DNA of 64,000 nt from Stutzerimonas frequens. Lineage in GTDB: Bacteria; Pseudomonadota; Gammaproteobacteria; Pseudomonadales; Pseudomonadaceae. The DNA is taken from assembly GCF_024448335.1 (NCBI RefSeq), contig NZ_JAMOHM010000009.1, forward strand, positions 117,935-181,934. Reading direction: 5' to 3'. Below, one piece after another: positions 58,878-64,000 of the stretch. The notes below the pieces were generated by a model that saw only the letters and a program-made list of their open reading frames with translations, ran no database searches and had not been told where the DNA came from. The stretch's first letter is position 1. Each line of letters starts with the position of its first letter. A program made the translations under genes and the position numbers.

Positions 58878-59663
58878 ATGCGCGGGCCATCGCCGCTAGA
58901 ACAGGAGATCGCCGGTCTCCTTGCCAATCCAGAGTTCGAAGGCCACCCACTGAAGGAGGCCCTCAGCCAGCTGTGGAGCGCCCATCACGATCTGCTCGGG
59001 CGCATCGAGCGCATCGCTCGCGTGTCGGATGGCTACCAGAGCATCGCCCGCGAACGCGAGCTGAGCCTGGCGGCGCGTTTCGACAAGCAGCTGCGCCAGC
59101 TGGAAAAGGTCGCGCGCATCTCGGACCGCTACCAAATGATGATGCAGGACCTCAACGCCTCGCTGCGTGAGGCCTCGACCCTGGACTCCCTCACCGGGAT
59201 CGCCAACCGCCGGCTGCTCACCGAACGCTTGCGCGAGGAAAGCGAGCGCGCCAAGCGCTATGCGCGACCGCTGGCCGTGGTGATGCTGGATATCGATCGT
59301 TTCAAGGTGATCAACGACGAGTACGGCCATGAAGTCGGTGACCGGGTGCTGATCGAGGTGGTGCGGGTCATGGAGTCGGAAATACGCGAACATGATCTGT
59401 GCGGGCGCTGGGGCGGCGAAGAATTCCTCATCCTGATGCCCGAGTGCACTGCCGCGACCGCCCAACCGGTCATGCGCCGCCTGGGCGACAGCATCGCGTC
59501 TCTGGGCGTGCGGGTGAACGACGACCTGCTCGGCGTCACCGCCAGCATGGGCATCGCCGAACTGCATGCCGACGAAACCTACTCCAATACCATCAACCGC
59601 GCCGACCTGGCCCTGCTGCGCGCCAAGCGCAGCGGTCGCAACCGCTGCGAACTGGCGGAGTAA
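58878..59663 (+). CDS. siaD: Diguanylate cyclase SiaD
   Basis: A 261-residue cytoplasmic GGDEF protein. The N-terminal helical domain (about 1-95) is the SiaC-binding stalk, followed by the cyclase domain with GGEEF at 179-183 and an inhibitory RxxD I-site at Arg170-Asp173, five residues before it. It makes cyclic di-GMP and would be switched on by SiaC and off by product. Last gene of siaABCD, 12 bases after siaC. Confidence 0.95.
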   Translation: MRGPSPLEQEIAGLLANPEFEGHPLKEALSQLWSAHHDLLGRIERIARVSDGYQSIARERELSLAARFDKQLRQLEKVARISDRYQMMMQDLNASLREASTLDSLTGIANRRLLTERLREESERAKRYARPLAVVMLDIDRFKVINDEYGHEVGDRVLIEVVRVMESEIREHDLCGRWGGEEFLILMPECTAATAQPVMRRLGDSIASLGVRVNDDLLGVTASMGIAELHADETYSNTINRADLALLRAKRSGRNRCELAE

Positions 59664-59827
59664 CGCGCCGCCCCCGCACAAAAATGATGCGCTAAATGCG
59701 ACATTTCGGCGCAAATTGATCCAGCGGTAGGCTCGCCCCTCCAGAAGCATCTTGAAACACCCGTCCCAGAGGCGCTCTGAGCGATACCTTACGCCAGTCA
59801 GCTCACCTCTCGACGCACCATCGATAA

Positions 59828-61270
<1,443 letters not shown>

Positions 61271-61304
61271 GGCAGCCACCAGCCTCGAGCTGCAAGCGAC
61301 AAGA

Positions 61305-61340
61305 AAAAGCCCCCGCCGGGATTGTCCGGCGGGGGCTTTT
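61305..61340. terminator. Terminator after gdhA
   Basis: A 15-base-pair perfect stem, AAAAGCCCCCGCCGG / CCGGCGGGGGCTTTT, with a 6-base loop, 34 bases past the stop. The A and T arms suit termination in both directions, so it may also end fpr transcripts. Confidence 0.93.
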
Positions 61341-61440
61341 CATTTGAGAAAGCCATTCGGACACCAAACCGGGGCCGTGAAGCAACTTTCCAAGCGGGCG
61401 GCATGGACAAGGCCAAGTGCAGAAACGCCGCGGCTCGCGC

Positions 61441-61467
61441 GTGGATGGCTTCGGCCATCCACCCTAC
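61441..61467. repeat. Hairpin repeat in the gdhA-fpr gap
   Basis: GTGGATGGC-TTCG-GCCATCCAC is a perfect 9-base-pair stem with a UUCG-type tetraloop (61441-61462), followed by CCTAC. On the minus strand it begins GTAGGGTGG, the same head as the element at 29505-29526. Probable REP-like intergenic repeat; no gene is found in this 273-base gap. Confidence 0.6.
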
Positions 61468-61543
61468 TCATTTTCCAAGCCGCCGAGTGGGAAACGCCGC
61501 AGTGCTTGCCTACCACCGACGACCCGCCAGGGCCGCGTTCCGG

Positions 61544-62320
61544 CTACCAGTAGTTCTCCACTGCCACCTGGCCCGGCCTGCGGGTCATCGCCAGGTTCAG
61601 ATCGCGGGCTTTCAGTACCGCACGGGTGTCCTCGATCATCTGCGGGTTGCCGCAGAGCATGATCCGCGAATGCTCGGGCGTCAGCTGCAGATCGGCGGCG
61701 CGCTCCAGCTCGCCGTTCTCGATCAGCGTGGTGATGCGCCCTTGCAGCGCGCCGGGCACCCGTTCGCGCGTGACTACCGGCAGGTACAGCAGCTTCGCGC
61801 CCAGACCTTCCAGGTAGTCGCGCTGCGGCAGTTCGGCGATCAGCTGCTGATAGGCCAGTTCGCGGGCTTCGCGCACGCTGTAGACGAGAATGATGCGCTC
61901 GAAGCGCTGCCAGGCCTCGAAGTCCTGCAGGATCGACAGGAACGGCGCGATACCGGTGCCGGTGGCCAGCAGCCAGAGGTCACGGCCATCGGGAAAGCGA
62001 TCCAGCGTCAGGAAGCCGAAGGCCTGCTTGTCCACCAGCAACTCGTCGCCGACCTTGAGCCGGCTCAGCTCGCTGGTGAATTCGCCGTCCGGCACCACGA
62101 TGGAGAAGAAATCGAGAAACTCGTCGTGCGGCGCCGAGACCATCGAATAGGCGCGCCAGACGATACAGCCGCTGGGCTTGCGCACGCCGAGGCGGGCGAA
62201 CTGCCCGGCAGTGAAACGAAAGCCGGGGTCGCGGCTGGTGCGCAGGGTGAACAGGTTGGGCGTCAGCGTCTGCACCTCGAGCAGGCGCTGGCGGGTGAAC
62301 TTCTCTTCGCTGGCGGTCAT
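61544..62320 (-). CDS. fpr: Ferredoxin/flavodoxin-NADP reductase
   Basis: A 258-residue FAD enzyme. RAYS motif at 56-59 (binds FAD), GTGIAPF at 121-127 (NADPH) and the C-terminal VAVENYW, typical of bacterial FPRs. It shuttles electrons between NADP(H) and ferredoxin or flavodoxin, and is often induced by oxidative stress. GGGAG precedes the ATG. It is divergent from rlmG. Confidence 0.95.
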   Translation of the reverse strand: MTASEEKFTRQRLLEVQTLTPNLFTLRTSRDPGFRFTAGQFARLGVRKPSGCIVWRAYSMVSAPHDEFLDFFSIVVPDGEFTSELSRLKVGDELLVDKQAFGFLTLDRFPDGRDLWLLATGTGIAPFLSILQDFEAWQRFERIILVYSVREARELAYQQLIAELPQRDYLEGLGAKLLYLPVVTRERVPGALQGRITTLIENGELERAADLQLTPEHSRIMLCGNPQMIEDTRAVLKARDLNLAMTRRPGQVAVENYW

Positions 62321-62416
62321 ACTTCGCTCCCTCCGAGCATCTGCCGGACCTGCCGCTCGCAGCGCCCGTGAATTGTTGATACTCCTTTCCGACGCAGATA
62401 AACACCGCCAGTTCTC

Positions 62417-63544
62417 ATGCCTATTCTCGACACCCCGTACGCCAGCCTCGACCTGATCCGCCAGCCGGAGCAGCCCAACGAGCCGTTGCAGGCCTTCGAC
62501 GCCGCCGACGAATACCTGCTCGCCACGTTGCATGAACAGCGTCTGCCGGCCGCCACGCGGGTGCTGATTCTCAATGACAGCTTCGGTGCGCTGGCCTGCG
62601 CGCTGGCCGCGCATGTCGAAGTGACCAGCAGCGGCGATTCGCATCTGGCCCATCTGGCCCTGCAGAAGAATCTGGCACGCAACGACCTGCCGGCCGACCG
62701 CGTGCGTTTCGTTCCCGCCAGCGAGGTCGCCGAGGGTCCGTTCGACCGGGTGCTGATTCGCGTACCGAAGACCCTTGCCCTGCTGGAAGAACAGCTGATC
62801 CGTCTGCACGGCCAGCTGGCGCCCGGCTCGCAGGTGATCGCGGCGGCGATGATCAAGCACCTGCCGCGTGCCGCCGGCGATCTGCTGGAGCAGTACATCG
62901 GCCCGGTGCAGGCTTCGCTGGCGGTAAAGAAGGCCCGCCTGCTCAGCGCCACGCCAAGCGCGAAACCGGTACCGCGGTCGCCCTACCCGACCCGCTATCA
63001 GCTCGACCAGCCAAAACTGGAACTGCTAAACCACGCCAACCTGTTCTGTCGCGAAGGGCTGGACATCGGCACGCGCGCCTTTCTGCCGCATCTGCCCAAG
63101 GCGCTCGGCGCGCTACGTGTCGCCGACCTCGGCTGCGGCAACGGCGTGCTCGGCATCGTCTACGCGCTGGGTAACCCGCAGGCGGAGCTGACCCTGGTGG
63201 ACGAGAGCTACATGGCGGTGCAGTCGGCGCGCGAGAACTGGCGGGCGATCCTCGGCGAGCGCCCGGCCGATATCCGCGCCGGCGACGGCCTGGCCGAGCA
63301 GCCGCCCGGCTCGCTGGATCTGGTGCTGTGCAATCCGCCGTTCCACCAGCAGCAGGTAGTCGGCGATTTCCTTGCCTGGCGCATGTTCACCCAGGCCAAG
63401 GCGGCACTGACCAAGGGCGGCGAGCTGTGGATCGTCGGCAATCGCCACCTTGGCTATCACCTCAAGCTCAAGCGTCTGTTCGGCAATGCCGAGCAGGTCG
63501 CCGCCACGCCGAAATTCGTCGTTCTGCGGTCGATCAAGGCATGA
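62417..63544 (+). CDS. rlmG: 23S rRNA (guanine-N2) methyltransferase RlmG
   Basis: A 375-residue two-domain methyltransferase. The N-terminal half is a degenerate methyltransferase fold; the C-terminal half has VADLGCGNGVLG (SAM) and the NPPFH catalytic motif (about 307-311). It methylates G1835 of 23S rRNA. Its stop codon overlaps the ATG of the following MerR gene (ATGA). Confidence 0.93.
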   Translation: MPILDTPYASLDLIRQPEQPNEPLQAFDAADEYLLATLHEQRLPAATRVLILNDSFGALACALAAHVEVTSSGDSHLAHLALQKNLARNDLPADRVRFVPASEVAEGPFDRVLIRVPKTLALLEEQLIRLHGQLAPGSQVIAAAMIKHLPRAAGDLLEQYIGPVQASLAVKKARLLSATPSAKPVPRSPYPTRYQLDQPKLELLNHANLFCREGLDIGTRAFLPHLPKALGALRVADLGCGNGVLGIVYALGNPQAELTLVDESYMAVQSARENWRAILGERPADIRAGDGLAEQPPGSLDLVLCNPPFHQQQVVGDFLAWRMFTQAKAALTKGGELWIVGNRHLGYHLKLKRLFGNAEQVAATPKFVVLRSIKA

Positions 63545-63918
63545 ACGAGGTGCCGGTCCGCCTCAGCATCCGGCAGTTCGCCGCACGTACCGGGCTGTCC
63601 GCCGACACGCTGCGCTATTACGAGAAGATCGGCCTGCTGCGGCAGGTTGCTCGGGATGCCAGCGGTTTTCGCGTCTATGGCCCACGCGACCTGGAGTGGA
63701 TCGGCTTCATCCTGCGCCTGAAAGACACCGGAATGGCGCTGGACGACATCATCCGCTACGCCGATCTGCGCGAATGCGGCGCTACCACGCTGGCGGCGCG
63801 CCAGGCGCTGCTCGAAGAACATGCGGCCCGGCTGCAGGAACGCATCCAGCGCGACCATGATCATCTCGACGCATTGCGCGCGAAGATCGCCCTGTATCGC
63901 CAGCAAACTTCCGCTTGA
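63541..63918 (+). CDS. MerR family transcriptional regulator
   Basis: A 125-residue MerR protein. The DNA-binding winged helix is at 8-75 (SIRQFAARTGLSADTLRYYEKIGLL ... GFRVYGPRDLEWIGFILRLKDTGMALDDI), followed by a dimer helix and a short effector end without cysteine pairs, so it is not a metal sensor of the MerR/CueR type. Coupled to rlmG by a 4-base overlap. The promoter it probably controls begins at its own stop codon. Confidence 0.92.
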   Translation: MNEVPVRLSIRQFAARTGLSADTLRYYEKIGLLRQVARDASGFRVYGPRDLEWIGFILRLKDTGMALDDIIRYADLRECGATTLAARQALLEEHAARLQERIQRDHDHLDALRAKIALYRQQTSA

Positions 63919-63945
63919 CCTGGAGCTGACTCCAACCCGCAGGCT
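63915..63945 (+). promoter_or_regulatory. MerR-type promoter of the next (off-window) gene
   Basis: TTGACC (63915-63920) is followed by a 19-base stretch bearing the dyad TGGAG-CTGA-CTCCA (63921-63934), the long-spacer layout that MerR regulators twist into activity. The -10 (about 63940) is poor by itself. The regulated gene lies beyond the right edge. Confidence 0.55.
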
Positions 63946-64000
63946 TTCCTCTAGGGTCTGTTCCCGTTTCGTCGCAAGCCGCGTTGCTGCACCAAATGGT

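Overview
The window is chromosomal core DNA from a high-GC gammaproteobacterium of the Pseudomonadaceae. Gene content, gene order and protein sequences resemble Pseudomonas aeruginosa and P. putida, and a Stutzerimonas (P. stutzeri group) strain is the best guess (inference from gene content and intergenic repeat style; no database was searched). It carries about 59 protein-coding genes, no rRNA or tRNA that I can recognise, no CRISPR array, no insertion sequence and no prophage.

Layout. 1-2.7 kb: start of ornithine decarboxylase speC, divergent from release factor 3 (prfC), then a small secreted protein. 2.6-9.8 kb: fructose uptake regulon (fruR divergent from fruB-fruK-fruA, with a perfect palindromic FruR/Cra-type operator between them), with a DksA-like zinc-finger gene downstream. 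9.9-16.1 kb: MazG-like pyrophosphohydrolase and CmoM, two tandem DUF4136 lipoproteins, several membrane proteins and a MATE exporter. 16.1-19.8 kb: speA, a SUI1/YciH factor and thiO. 19.9-27.4 kb: the minor pilin and PilY1 operon of type IV pili (fimT, fimU, pilV, pilW, pilX, pilY1, pilY2, pilE), visibly richer in A/T than its surroundings. 27.4-40.4 kb: housekeeping block ispH, fkpB, lspA, ileS, ribF, murJ, rpsT, creA, proB, obg, rpmA, rplU, ispB. 40.5-49.6 kb: a small gene behind a Fur box, fklB, an iron-sulfur photolyase operon with a possible light-regulator operator, UPF0114, a Lon-like protease, a di-haem cytochrome c peroxidase behind an ANR box, mscL and a YdcH protein. 49.6-55.8 kb: a CopD-like protein, radA, a MapZ-type PilZ protein, a membrane methyltransferase, glyA and ettA. 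55.9-64 kb: siaABCD, gdhA, fpr, rlmG and a MerR regulator with its probable target promoter at the window edge.

How the parts work together. Several genes serve surface attachment and cyclic di-GMP signalling: the pilus tip/priming complex with PilY1, the SiaABC partner-switch that controls the diguanylate cyclase SiaD, and the PilZ adaptor that reads cyclic di-GMP. A second theme is environmental sensing at promoters: a fructose operator, a Fur box, an ANR box, a possible LitR/PplR-type light operator before the photolyase operon, and a MerR-type dyad. The least described candidate system is the photolyase operon (a 101-residue protein of unknown function, an FeS photolyase/cryptochrome and a 42-residue four-cysteine protein) with its TGTACA-based repeats.
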